Notes under the pieces: model-generated
Database searches by the model: none
Told to the model about the DNA's origin: nothing
The model's input: only the letters and a program-made list of their open reading frames with translations
Translations under genes and position numbers: made by a program
From: Delphinapterus leucas
Lineage: Eukaryota; Chordata; Mammalia; Artiodactyla; Monodontidae
Length of the DNA: 64,000 nt
Assembly (NCBI RefSeq): GCF_002288925.2
Contig: NW_022098076.1
Span: forward strand, 74,911,873-74,975,872
Direction: 5' to 3'
Part shown: positions 1 through 12,075 of the stretch, piece by piece
Numbering within the stretch: position 1 is the first letter of the stretch
Layout of the letters: each line of letters starts with the position of its first letter

Positions 1-1798
1 AAACTTAGATACAGAAAAGTCCTGTTTCTTACCCAAGGTTGTACAGATAAGAAGCGGTGGGGCTAGGGACTGGGTTGCCCCAAATATCTTCTGTTGTTAT
101 AAGACTAATCTGTTATTGATTTGGCCTCTATATACAGTCCTACATGCCTACATGTGATAATATGAAAGTAAATGGTTACGATAAGGTGCATACATAGGGT
201 GTGTTGCTGTTAAAACACTGAAATCCACCTGTCCTTATTTTCTCTTTATACTGCCTCCCAGCCCCTTCCAGTCTCCTCCAGGCCATGCCTGCTCAGGTCT
301 CCTTCCCCTTGTCCTTGCCTCATTCCTTGCCGAGATGGGTTTCAGTGTGATTTCAGTTCCCAGGAGGGTCAGTGGGCCCTTGGGTCCCCTGCTGAGCGAT
401 AGGAGGCTATGCCTGCTTGAATGAATCCCAACACAGTGGTAGGGCCTGGCGTGGAACCCACTGTCCTCTTGGATGAGTCCAGAGTTAGAGACTTCTGACT
501 GCCCTGACTACGGTGGCATTCCAGAGCTCTGTGCTTTCTTCTGGAAATGCTGGGGAGACCACAACACTAGCATAGAGCATCCTGTCCCCCATTGTCCATG
601 GCGTCCATCTGCCAACCTCCTTCCTCATTGGCTGGTTTATTTTAGGATAATGGGTGCCTTGGAAAGACTGAGATGGAGTGTTGTCAAAACTCTTCTGGCC
701 CGGGAGAGTATGGTATTTGCAAATGCTGTGGAGAGCTGGCTGTTTTACAGGGGCAGTGTGGATTATCTGCAGAAAAACCAGATACTCTGCTGGCATTCTT
801 ATAGATAACATGGGGCCGTGCGGGAGAGCATCCTCTTTGCCAGCATAAACAACAGTGTTGTGGGAGTGGGGGTAGGGAGGAAGGGTGTGCTGTTCAGAGT
901 TTATTCCATCCATCCATCCCCTGCTTCCAAGCAGACAGCTGTTCCCAAGCTTAGATAGACCTCTTGAGGCACCTTCTTTCTACCAAGGCAACTGGCAATG
1001 GGGAAGTCCTTCTGATATCTACCTATAGGTCCTTCTGCTTCAGGACTACCTTCTCTGTTTTCCATGGAAGTCTAACCCAATGTGCTTCAGATAGTCAGGA
1101 AAAGCCACCCACTTTCGCTGCCCCTGACAAAGAATTTCCCACACTGTGGGGAACCAAGGCTCCCTGTGCCCAGGTTGCAAGACTACCTGTGGCCCTACTG
1201 CAGGCCCAGTGGGTCCTGAGCCCTTTAGCTCTTGACCTTCCCCTCGGTGAGTCACAGAACTACATATCCTGCTTCGTCTGGTTGGAGCATACTTTTCCCC
1301 TTGAATTTTTTTTCTCCTTTTGGTGTTTACATGAACTGGTTGAACCCGTCACGTGGTGAGTCCGTGTTTATATTTGCAGAAGCTCTGCCTGGGGAAGTTC
1401 TGTTTGCAAAGAGGTCACCCCATCCCTGGGCTTGGCTGCAACCCCACACTGGGGTTTCAGCAGTAGTAGCTGAGCACACAGCAGGGGCCACCCTCACCCT
1501 TTTCACTTCTCTCTTTGTCCTAGGTTCCAGGATCCTGATCCCAGTGACTCTGTTTCTCAAGAAGAGGAAGAGGAGGCAAACTCAGGGGAGAGTGGGGCCA
1601 TCTCCCTCCCTCCTCATCTTCAACCCAACCCAGTGTTTTCCCAGACTTGTCTGTCTCCTTTCTCAGAGCTTAACTGTCCTCCGTGGTCTTAGAGGTAGAC
1701 TTGGGTTGGTGGAGTAGATGGTAGAATCTAAAGATGGGCTGCTCTGTTGCCAGCCTTCCTTCTACTGGGCTGACGATGCAGTCAGCTTTCTAGGATGG
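1..1798. other. Unique non-coding stretch
   Basis: No exon, repeat or RNA gene could be recognised. Short overlapping frames lie on both strands, have no familiar protein content and are read as chance. A small CATC/TCCA-rich patch near 905-920 is the only low-complexity feature. Confidence 0.6.
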
Positions 1799-1965
1799 TT
1801 GAGACCTTGGACTTTGGAGTCAGGCAGAACTGGGTTGGAATCATGCCTTTGCCAGTTACTAGCTGTGTGGCCTTGGACAATACCTCTAAAGCTATTTCAT
1901 CATCTTAACTGACTCTAATCGTTCTTACTCCTTAAGATTGCCAGGAGGGTTAATTTAGGGCATGC
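1799..1965 (+). repeat. MIR SINE relic
   Basis: The order of MIR landmarks is preserved: a 'gactttggagtcaggcag' block, the core-like 'gccagttactagctgtgtgg' at about 1852, 'ccttggacaa', then a decayed 'catcatctt' tail. MIR is an ancient tRNA-derived mammalian SINE. Heavy divergence fits great age. Confidence 0.8.
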
Positions 1966-4900
1966 ATACAAAATGTTTTTAATTATGATGGTGACGATGA
2001 TAACTAACTTACCAGTTAGAACTGGCAACTTTTCCTCATCCCCATTTTTCTCCTCTATTAGAGCATTGTTTCCCAACTTTTTTCATTAGTACTCCCCTAA
2101 GTAGCCTTTTTAGGCATTGTTTTCCTTATCATTTCCTCTCCTCGGCTGTATACTCTAAATCTGTTCATGTACTCTGACCCTTTGGAGGCTGCAAATCATT
2201 GTAATGTCTAAGATATTTTTAATCCCCCTAAGAACTAGTTTTCACAATGATATATTCCCTAGTTGAGAATGCATGTATCAGAGAGAGGTTCTGCTGCCTG
2301 GGGAATCATACAGGTTATTATTAAAGTCTTTTGATTAGATGTAGAAACACATAAACCCCAGTGTAGCCACTTTGTGGGCACGGCTGTCCACAGGAGAGAG
2401 CCCCAAAGAAAGCAAATGTTTGTCACACAATAATGGGTACTTATTGACCATAAGGGTAGAGCTAGAGATTTTACTCGTTATGGTTTGAATTGTACCTTTT
2501 TTCTCCTCTCCTCCATTTAATGTTTGTCTTTGGGACAGCTCTCCCTGGTAGGAGAATTGGAGGATCCATAGTCACTCTTGCTTATGGGACTGGAGCCCAC
2601 TCTCCTATGGTCTTTGAGACTCAGTGATGACCGCCCCACTGATGTTGACCACGTGGCTGCCTCTCTAGGTATACATGGGAAGTAAAATGTAGGAGTGATT
2701 TAGAGAGCTGACACTTCTTTGTACAGAAAGAAGAGGAGGGTTCCTGAAGGACAGTAGCATTTAGGACACAGAGACTTGAAGAAGTGGGTGTTTAAGGCCA
2801 TGTGAATGATCTGAATGCAGAGGGGTCAACTTAGGGGTGAGGCAAAGCTGTCTTTCCAGCTGAGTAGGCCAGGCCTTGCACAACGGAGCCATTACATAGA
2901 CTGTTATGTGAATGGTGCTCCCAGGAATTGTGCAATATGGTGGACCTGCACAGATGACCTCTTCCTTGTGAAAGCCTAAATGTCAGATGCCTTCCCTTGG
3001 GAGCTGAAAGATAGACTCCGTGTTCACAGTTCACTCAAAGTCTGACCAGTCTAAATTGCCCATTTCCTTTTTAGTTTTCCCTACTTCAACAAAGCGATGT
3101 GCATATAACTGCAACATGGAGTGTTAGTCTTGTGGTGGACAAGAAAAAGGAGAGGGATGTATTGTCCCATCTAGACTTGCCCTGAGTTCTAGTAGAGAAT
3201 GGATAATGACATCTTGGAAGAGATATGGTTCCAAATCTTTAGGGTGACCAGAGGCGAAGCCTGTGGCAGGGCATCCTGAAAGGATATATACACAAAATAA
3301 TGTCTGATCCTGCAAATACCTACTAGGCCAAGCTCTCTTGAGAAGGGATGCAGAGTTGGGGTAACCCCTGAGTTACGGTCCTCTGCTGAGGTCTCGATAT
3401 ATGCCAGACAGGCTGATAAGTGCTTAGATTTAAATTCTTGGTCCACAATGTAGGTGATGATGATACCTATTATTTAGCTTCTAGATTAAAAACATTTTTT
3501 TCCAGACTAGGCAATGTTAGTCTCGGTCCCATCTAGCCCTGACATCTTATGGAATCTGCCTGAGAGAATGTTCAGTCAGTTCTGCTTCAGTGTGGATGCA
3601 CTCATTAGCATCTTTCCTGAGAGGAAGTGTTGCTTATGAGGAAGAGGAGCTCGATGTCCGGGAGGGAGGAAGGCAGAGAAAAGGAAACTTGGGAGCATGG
3701 AACACAAGTTCTTGCATCTTTGGCTCTGCCTGGAGCAGAAGCGTTCTTTGCTTTTTCTCCAATATCACTATGAGCTTTTAATCTTTCCCATTCCAAATGT
3801 TTTGAGGTGTTTCTTCTTTCCTTATTTCTTGGCCAGTTGTCCCTTTCCTGAAAATTTCTCTAGAGGCTTGATGTCCTGCCCCTCAACACACTTTGCCACC
3901 TGCTGCATGGCATCAGACTATACGGTACATATAAAGGCAGCCCTGATGGGAAATAATCCTCACGCCAAAGTGGGATGCATCTTGGTGCTGTTTGTCGGAG
4001 AGGGTGGGAGGGTTTACATGCTGGTGGTGTGAATGTGAACATGGAATAGCACGAAGAACGCTAGGGCTGGATTCAAAACACTGTGGTTGCAACCTTGACT
4101 CTGGCCTAAACTTTGGGGAGGCCGTTTAGGCTGACTTGACCTGGACGCCTTCATCTGCAGAAGGAGGAATCTTTGAGATGAGCTTTGAGGTTTTTTTCTT
4201 TTCCCCAACTATTGGTATGTTATGACTTGAAAAATTTTGGTTGACAGAATCACCAATTCCTTCTCCCCACAGTGTCTGTGTCCCACTTACCAACCACTTA
4301 GGGCTCGCAACAGCATTTTTCCAAATGGGACTCTTCGTGGCTCTGCGAGCTGGCGATGACATTGGTTTTTCTCGTTAACTTTGCCTTGAGTTTTATGAGA
4401 CTGATTCTATGCTGCTTCGCCGCCCCCCTCCCCCAAATCCCCACCCCTGGCTCATCCTTAGTCAGGAGGGCACTTCCCCGTGAGCAGCTGGGTGAGGGGC
4501 CTGAGAACTCAGATACCGAAGGCTGAAGCCAATTTAGGAATGGGTCTTCCAAAGAAGGTAGGGGGAGGGCACAAATTGTGAATGGTACCAGTGGGTTCCC
4601 AAACCTCCGATGATAATTGCATAAGCATGAAAATATTCTTCTCCTTTTTCCCATCCCAGGCCTTTAGGCAACTAGCCTCGGAAGGAAGAACCTCTTTTCT
4701 TCCAGACTGTGACCACTCCTATTTTTATTCTTCCTTGAGCTCTGCGGATCATGGCAAAACCGTGCCAGGGCAACTGGTGGCTTGCTCCGTGAGCACCTCA
4801 CAGAACTGGGGTCTTTTGTCTTTTTGGACCCAGATGATGACAGCTGACACCTCGCTGGGGACTGGAGAGTAAGGAAGATCTTGGTCTTAGTGTCCCCTCC

Positions 4901-5057
4901 CTGCTCTATGGACCAGAGCAGGGAGTCGAGTGGCAGGACGTGTTAACCCTACAAGCTAAGGCTGGGAGTTTGTCTGCTCTGTCCTGCTCCTGCTTCCACA
5001 AGGATCTTCATCTCTCTGATGGCTATCCCCTCCACAAAGCAACATCTGCCCCATCTA
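1966..5057. other. Mostly unique non-coding stretch
   Basis: No exon recognised. Two weak repeat-like patches occur: a decayed stretch at about 2060-2250 that may be an old DNA transposon, and at about 4062-4180 a MIR-like order ('gctggattcaaaacactg' then 'cttcatctgcaga'). Neither is strong enough for a call of its own. Confidence 0.45.
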
Positions 5058-5070
5058 AGAAACACCTCTT

Positions 5071-5275
5071 TTTTTTTTTTTTTGCGGTACGCGGGCCTCT
5101 CACTGTTGTGGCCTCTCCCGCTGCGGAGCACAGGCTCCGGACGCGCAGGCTCAGCGGCCATGGCTCACGGGCCCAGCTGCTCCGCGGCATGTGAGATCTT
5201 CCCGGACCGGGGCATGAACCCGCGTCCCTTGCATCGGCAGGCGGACTCTCAACCACTGCACCACCAGGGAAGCCC
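5071..5275 (-). mobile_element. CHR-type SINE (short cetacean form)
   Basis: The plus strand shows a poly(T) start at 5071 and ends 'ccaccagggaagccc', so the element reads on the minus strand from its tRNA-like head to a poly(A) tail. It is flanked by a perfect 13-bp target-site duplication, AGAAACACCTCTT (5058-5070 and 5276-5288). Divergence from the other short copies here is low, so it is fairly young. Short frames inside it are translations of the SINE, not genes. Confidence 0.96.
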
Positions 5276-5288
5276 AGAAACACCTCTT

Positions 5289-7249
5289 TTTTTGTTTAAC
5301 CAAGACACTTCTCCTGCTCTGATCCTGAATCAAGCCCCTTTCTGGCATCTCTGACTAAGGAATAAGAAGGTAGAAGCTAAGTACTTGTGAAACAGGATAT
5401 GGTCGCCCTCGCTAAACATGAAAGTTATGTTTGCCAACAAACCTCCAGTTCCTGAGGAAAAGCAGTGTTTTTAGGACTCCCTCAGTGCCGCCTATGTGGA
5501 GCACACCCGGTCTGGAGAAAATGAGGAGGAGAAGGTGTGGGTGTTTAGGAGGTGGGAAGGTTTGGTTCTAGGAAGTGAGAATGCATGTGAATTTATTTTA
5601 CAGAGGAAAATAGGAATTGAAGAAAGGATCCATTAAGAACGTCCAAATACTAAACCTTTTGGTAAGAGGAGCCATATTTTGTACCTCTGTTGGCACCTAG
5701 AAAGGAGTGACCACCATTCACCCTGGACAAAAAGATCCAGGGAATTTCAATCCACTTTAGACTATAATTATCTTAATAGTTAGCATGATTTCCTTCACAG
5801 CTTCAATTTTCATTGCTTTCCTCTTATTTTATTTGGGCTGTAAAGCAACTGAGAAGACTGAGCCTTCCATATTGTATTTGGAAGTAGCCTTGCATGAGCT
5901 TAAACATGCAAGCCCCAGGGTCTCCTTCTGTCTTCTCTGACCCCTTGTGAACCACCTTGGACCCCTTCGACAACCAGTCCTCAAATTGGGCTGTAAGAAG
6001 GCTGGATGGAAAGAATGTGTTGCAACATGGAAAACTGCTTATGGTATAATGTTAGGAACATGAAGACATCACAGGACACAAGAAAATGTGAATTGAATGA
6101 TAGTTATGTATTTTAAAAGATATATAGTGGAAAGAACAGAAAGAAATATACCCCCAATACTATCCATGATGAAATTATGAGAAGTTTTTTCTTTCTCAGT
6201 TTCCAAAAGTTTCAAAATGTATCTTTTGCAGAGCATGTATCTGTTGGAGGTGGGGTTGAGTGTATCAGTCATTCAGGTGTCATCTTTCTTGGCCATTGTC
6301 TGTCTTTTGGATTTTAAAAAAACTGGGTGGGAACCAGGCATTTTTCCAAATAGAAGATCTATAGAAGCTTTTCTGGTTCAGTACCTATCTCCCTCCCCTC
6401 TGATTTTTCCCTAAGCAACCTGCACACACACACACTTACTCCCTTCTACCCCAGGCTACGTGCACAGAAGGCATTGAGTGTCTCTGGGAGAGGCGTCTGT
6501 ACAGACACTGTTTCAGGCCGGCCAGCTGGCCTCCAGCTTCTCTCCAGCCACTTGAGATGGTGGGAACTCAGCGCTGCTGAGTCGGACGTGGGAGAATTGC
6601 AGAAACCACTGGTGAATTGCTCCTTTGTTCTCCTCCTAATCTTCTAATCCTGGGGAATAGAGAAAGGAGTTTTCCTGGGACTTGGAGTTCAGCTCTCCAA
6701 ATCCCTCTGTCTTTGACCCCACCCTGAGGCTTGGGATGGGGGAGGGCAGGTGGAAAGACACAAAGGAGAGGGTGGTGTCAAGGTCGTGAAATATTCAGCA
6801 GTCCTCCACCCGCCCCCCCCGGCCCCCATCACCTTTCTCAAGGGGCTGGAGTTACCCTGACCTCGTGTTAGGACCCCTGCCTTTCCTGGGTCTGGGCCCC
6901 AGCACAGTCTCAGAAGTTTCTCTGTGACTCCCTTCCTGCTTCACCTGCCATCTACCCCACAGCCGTGCGGTGGCTGAGAGCCAGGGAGCAGGTGCAGGCC
7001 TTTCATATGAATGTTTAGATCTGAAATTCTCACTTCCTAGCCAATCACCATTCCCGTAATCAATTTATCCCATGGCCTATACACGTGATAAGTGCTTATT
7101 TTCCTGTACTTACCTGGTTAGAGCCCCGAGAAAAGGAAGACAGATTCATGGTTTAGTTTCTTGTAAAAAACATTTAGCTTTGCTCAGGTCTGTGGCCTTG
7201 GCCGCTGCTCCCTGAAGCTTGGCAGTGACTTTTGTTAATTTGTGCGGCC
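5289..7249. other. Unique non-coding stretch
   Basis: No gene or clear repeat. Minor items: a short CA run at 6424-6435 and an 8-base C run at 6813-6820 in a GC-rich patch. Confidence 0.55.
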
Positions 7250-7480
7250 AGCTGCAATGATAACAACAGCTAATGTTTATCGAGTGCTTGACACTCTGTG
7301 GAGAGCATTATACATGTTCACTCATTCAGCCCTCCTCTCGGCTCTATTGCAGGTGAGGAAGGTAGGGCACGGAGATAAAGAACTTGCCTGGGATCCCCCA
7401 GCTCGAAAGCAGCAGAGGCTCTTCCTGAACGTGAGCAGTGCAGCCCCAGAGTCCACGCTTACACCTGTGCTATTAGGCCT
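7250..7480 (-). repeat. MIR SINE relic
   Basis: Reverse-oriented MIR landmarks appear in order: 'aacaacagctaatgtttatcgagtgctt', 'cattatacatgttcactcattcagccctc', 'aggtgaggaaggtagggcac', 'aacttgcctgggatccccca'. The far end is decayed. Confidence 0.8.
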
Positions 7481-7619
7481 ACTGCCACCCAGACGAGGGA
7501 GCGTGGATGCCCCAGGGGGACCCAACCCTGACACCCAGAAAGCAGTCATCACATACGACACGGAGGAAAGGGGCTTGCTGGCCACACAGACATACACAGG
7601 TACTGCCTTGCAAAGGCCA

Positions 7620-7705
7620 CATCTTTCATTTGTGTGTCCCCAGTTACCACCATGGTGCCAGACACATAGTAGGCTCATTAGGTTCAACTGAACGAATGGC
7701 TTGCC
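7620..7705 (+). repeat. L2 LINE 3'-end fragment
   Basis: Contains the typical L2 tail block 'gtgccagacacatagtaggctcat' followed by a decayed 'gaacgaatgg' end. Short and old. Confidence 0.55.
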
Positions 7706-9640
7706 CCTGAGTCAGGGGCGGTGCACTTTACACTCCTGTAGGAACAGGAGCAGATGTGTCTAATACATGCTGCACAAAAGAAACCTTTATGGATGAAGCA
7801 GAGCATGAGGTATTCGGTTTGCCGTTTTTCTTATTCTTCTCTAATATCTACCCCTTCCTGCCCACCTTCCACGCACACATTCATCGTCCTCTCTTCTGAT
7901 TGTTCTGGATACTTTCTTGCTCCCACCCGACGGCTGCCTCTACTTCCTCCCTGACCCCAAGGAGGCAGCTTTCCCCAAGATGCTCTCTGGATACCTCTCG
8001 AGCAGGAGCTTGGGGAGACTCCGAGACCCTGGGACCGAGGCCGGGGGCCCATTAGGCCTGGGTGCGTTTTTTGCAAGTTGCTTGCCCTCTCTGAACCCAA
8101 AGAGGAAGCTGCTGTATCCTGAAACGATGGGAAGGGGGTGTAAAAAAACATCCCTAATCTGGATTGTGAAAAGTTCTCTTGAAACCCTTAAGAGAGGCCA
8201 TGCTCTTGAGGGCTGGGCTGAGTGGGAATGTGGAAGGTCTGTGTTGGTGGATGAATTTGGTGAGCTGCATGGGGACCTTGAAAGCTGGTCACATGGCTTT
8301 AAACAACGTTTCTTATTGCATCTGGGTTTCTTTTTGCCCTGTGCCAACTTGAGCCAAGGGGACCGAGGTTGCGGGCGAATCAGCTCATTCCCAATTTCAG
8401 CTGGCATGAAAGCAAACACGTTGCCCTTTGAGGGACACCTAGCTCTGCCAACTCCAGGCTCCAGATGCTGGCGATGACTGTCTAATGTGCCTAATGGCTC
8501 TGGCGTGGACCAGCAAGGCATTCTGGGTATTGACATGGACATAAATGGGGCAAAATGTGTGTGGGTGGGCAGAGGGATGGTCTGCTTGCAGATTTAGGGT
8601 GTTCTTTGCCCCAGGGGACTGTCAATCTCTCCCTAATGCAGTGACTTAAGAGTAGGCGGGTGGTGGCGGGGAGAGGGGGGTTCGGAGAAAGAAAATGGAG
8701 AAAGAGAACGGGCAGTGGGAAACCAGCTGCCGGGACACAGTGCCAGCTTGTGTTTCAGAGGGCTGCTGGAGAAAGAACTGGGCCAGGTCTCAGAGGAAGC
8801 CCCTGGGCTGCCCAGGAGGCCCACCCCACCGGCCATGTGGGCTTTCTCTCCCACCTGGCTGGTGTTCCCTCACTGGGAGCCTTAACTCTTTCCCTCTTTG
8901 TAGCTGCCCTCAGCTGCTCCTTTTGGCCCCTGTAAACACAAGTAGCCCTGCTCTGAGGACTCCGATGCTGGTCTCTGGTGTTTCCCTGCTCCCAGGAACT
9001 TGGCCCAGCCATCTCCAGCCTTTCCTTCATCTTTTGTCCAGCTTGTTCATCGAGAGTAGTCAACACCCTGCCCTTCAGGCGCATGGTGAAGGGATGAATG
9101 GATATCAAGTCTTCTCTAAGCATCCCCAGGAGCCCCCTCCCTGCCCCTGCTGACATGACACGGCTCCCACCATCTCATTGTGCACCCCAAATACCACTTT
9201 AAAATTGGCCATCTATTGGGCACTGTTTTGGTCAGGCTAGGTGAACTGCTTCAACGGTCTGCACTCAGATCTCAATGACTTTGCAGGGGATACATTGATT
9301 TCTTACATCTTCAGGGCTGGAGGGGTGGATTTGCCTGGGGTGGGGGTGGGAGGACTCTGCTCCATGAAGTCCCTCATCCATCCAGTGGCTCTTTTTATCT
9401 ACAGCTCTGACTCTTCCGTGGATACTCGGAGCCACTCTGTGGCAGGGATGAGGAAGGAGAGACCGTGGAGGAGCCCCTGGGGAGTTTTTATGGTCTGGGT
9501 CTACAGGTGTGCTCATCGCCCCCCCCCAGAATGTCAGGCACATGCCGTATCTATTATTTGGGAAGCTGGAAAGGTACTGCCCTGGAAGTAAAGACCAATG
9601 GCTCAGAGAACAGAGAGACGGTCTCTGCCACAAACACCTT
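7706..9640. other. Unique non-coding stretch with chance ORFs
   Basis: Open frames of up to 200 codons overlap on both strands (for example minus 7940-8542 and plus 7917-8477). They contradict each other and have no recognisable domain. G/C-rich composition that lowers stop frequency explains them. No repeat recognised. Confidence 0.5.
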
Positions 9641-9995
9641 GAGTTTAAGAGCATAATCTTTGGCATCAGACTTAAGCTGAATGCTGAGTCCCGCCACTAA
9701 GTAGTGTGTGCTCAGAACTTTGGAGAAACAGTAGGTCACTGCAGTTAAGTGAAGAGGATGGTGTTCAAACTGAGGTCACTTTGACACCAGAGCTATGTGA
9801 TTTGGGGCTGCTTGCTTACTCTCTCGGGGCCTCCATTTTTTCATCTGTAAAGCGAGGCTAGCAGTACTCCCCAGAAGGTTGTACAGATAAAAACATGTTG
9901 TACTTAAGCTCTTAGCACAGGGCCCAACCCATACAGCCTTGATAAATGTCACCCGTCACTGTTCCTACTACCTAGTGTCATTATGGTTGTTACTT
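9641..9995 (+). repeat. Two adjoining MIR relics
   Basis: A first partial MIR ('agagcataatctttggcatcagac', 9647-9710) is followed by a second run of MIR landmarks: 'gctatgtgatttggggctgcttgcttactctc', 'tttcatctgtaaagcgaggctagcagtactcc', 'cttagcacagggccc', 'ttgataaatgtca'. Both read plus. Confidence 0.75.
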
Positions 9996-10009
9996 CATGC
10001 TAAATCCTC

Positions 10010-10480
10010 TGATGGGGGCTGGGGACAAAAAGTTAAGCTAAGTAGAAATTACCCCCAGCCCTTGAGGGTCTCATAGTCTTTTAGGGGAGACAACATGTCA
10101 ACCAGTAGTTTTAGTATGTGACATTCTTTGTGAAGGGGTGGCTGTGGTACAGAGAGGGGTGAGAACCTCATCTTAGGGTTCAAGGGAATGAAGGCCTCTG
10201 AGTTGTAGATTAAAGAGAGGAGACATTTTGAGAGATGGAGAGGTGGAGCGTGGACACTTGGGACTGGGGCTTGGGACGTGGGCGAGATGGTAAGAACCAA
10301 GGCCTAAGGGTGGGAAGGGCTGAGCAGCCCATGTGAGGTGAGGGGCTGGACCATAGCAGCCCCTGGAGAGGTGCTGGGTTGCAGTGCAGGATAAAGTGTA
10401 GGTTAGTTGGAGCCAGATCAAGAAAACAAAATGAAATGAAACTTCACTTTGGCCTGTAGACAGTAACGGCCTCCTTGGCA
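10010..10480 (-). repeat. L2 LINE fragment
   Basis: Purine-rich text of the type seen on the reverse strand of L2: 'cccttgagggtctcatagtctt', 'gaggcctctgagttg', 'ggaagggctgagcag', ending near 'acagtaacggcctccttgg'. Divergence is strong, so edges are approximate. Confidence 0.45.
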
Positions 10481-10955
10481 GCCTTTGGCCTTGGCTTGCA
10501 TTTGCCTGGAGACCAGCCTCAGCATGTTGTCCCTTTCCAAATCCACAAATCATGCTCCTAAAACAGAGGAGATGCCTGAAGAGGGTATATCCCTTCCCAT
10601 GTAACAAAACTTTCTAAAGCTTAACCATCTCCGCTCTTCCTCTGGTGGCTACCGTATTCTTTTGCTCTCTTTCTATAAAATCTCCCCTTTAGTTTCTATC
10701 CTCCTGCCCCAAAGAGGGTCCAAGCCTCCTCCACCCACACAGGACTCCTGCACCTTCTCCTGGGCTCATCTTTCTCTTATGTAGAGAAATTCAGTGCTGA
10801 TTTGCCATCTCATTATGCATACCTACACTTCCCCTCCTTTCTGTAAGACAAGGGTCTTCTTACCCTTAACCCAGGAGACAACTAAATGGTATTTTTTTTC
10901 TCTCTGTCAAACAGATTAATTGACCCCCAACTCCATGGGAGACACTGTGTGTGAT
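10481..10955. other. Unique non-coding stretch
   Basis: No gene or repeat recognised. A pyrimidine-rich segment runs from about 10625 to 10760. Confidence 0.45.
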
Positions 10956-11332
10956 GGTCATTAGGGCTGTTTACAGGTATGGGGTAGAGTCACCCTTCCC
11001 TCCCCACTTGAATCCAGACGTGGCCAGTGACTCTCTTTGGCCAATTGACTGTGAGTGGAAGTGATGAGTCTCACTTCCTGTTAGAGGCTTTAAAAGCTAC
11101 TGTGGGATTGCTGTTCACCTTCACCTTTGCCCTCTGTCACTGACACTGATGATGCTTGAGACGATGCCACCCGCCTTATCTAAGGTTGGCTACTGGAGGG
11201 AGGAGAGCTGGGGCGCTGCGGCAGATCTGCAATACGCGTGTGGTATAAAACAAACCTGTGTTGTTTTAAGCCTCTGAGGTTTGGAGGTTAGTTGTTACAG
11301 AGCATATCCTGCCTGTTCGTCCTGACTGATAA
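10956..11332 (+). repeat. Decayed MaLR (MLT1-like) LTR
   Basis: Shows LTR-type landmarks of the old MLT1 group: 'ctttggccaattgactgtgagtgga' (11036), a 'tgttgttttaagcctctgaggtttgg' block (11260) and the terminal 'cctgactgat' (11321-11330). The 5' edge is uncertain and no TSD was found. Confidence 0.5.
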
Positions 11333-11944
11333 GCTTGGCAATTGGCACTTGGTAGGATCCATCATAGACAGAAGCCCTCAGAGGTTAAAATCCTAGATTG
11401 CCAAGTCCATGAAATGCTTTCTCATGAGAAGAATGAAGACTTTGGGGAAGCACCACTGGTACCCCAATAGAGAAGACTCCCTAATATGTGCTCCAGATAA
11501 CTTCAGGTGTTGCTGTACGAGAAAATGAGGTGGTGGGGCAGCCAAGGATGGACTGACCTCCAAAAACCTCAACCTAGAGGTCTTTGCCTTCCTTCTTGTT
11601 TTATATCCTGCATTCTTGCACTGTCTGCACAATCTTTCTTCACCTGTTTAACTTTGCCAAGTGACTTTACTAGGGTGGAACAAACGTTATGTAGGTAGAT
11701 GGTCTGCCCATTTAACTTTTATGTGCTTGGTGGGGAGGTGTTGCTGAGGGGAGGATGGAAATGGGGAACAGCGAGAAAAGGAAACAGGGGAAGAAACCAA
11801 TGGAAAAAGAGAAGCATCTTTTGGGGACAGGTGGTCATATGAGGATGGTACACAGTGGAGGAGGGGGTATGGGAGCATGATTAACTCAACCTTCAGTGCC
11901 CTGAGCTCTCCAAGAGATGTAAATTATACCCAGTTTGAATCAAC
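11333..11944. other. Unique non-coding stretch
   Basis: No gene or clear repeat seen. Purine-rich at about 11735-11880. Confidence 0.45.
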
Positions 11945-12075
11945 CTCAGCGCTTGTTTATTCATTCATGCATTAATTCACTTAAACTAATACCTATTGAG
12001 AGTTGCAGGCACCATGCATTTAAAGATAGTAAAGACATGGTTCCAGGCTTCCAGGAACTCCCAGGCAAATCTGTG
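11945..12075 (-). repeat. L2 LINE 3'-end fragment
   Basis: Opens with the reverse complement of the L2 TGAA-rich tail ('tattcattcatgcattaattcac') followed by 'ctattgagagttgcaggcaccatgc' and a decayed 'gacatggttccaggcttccaggaact'. Confidence 0.55.

Noticed and set aside
7940..8542. 200-codon minus-strand ORF
   Set aside because: It overlaps a 186-codon plus frame. Neither has known content, and both vanish as chance frames in GC-rich DNA.
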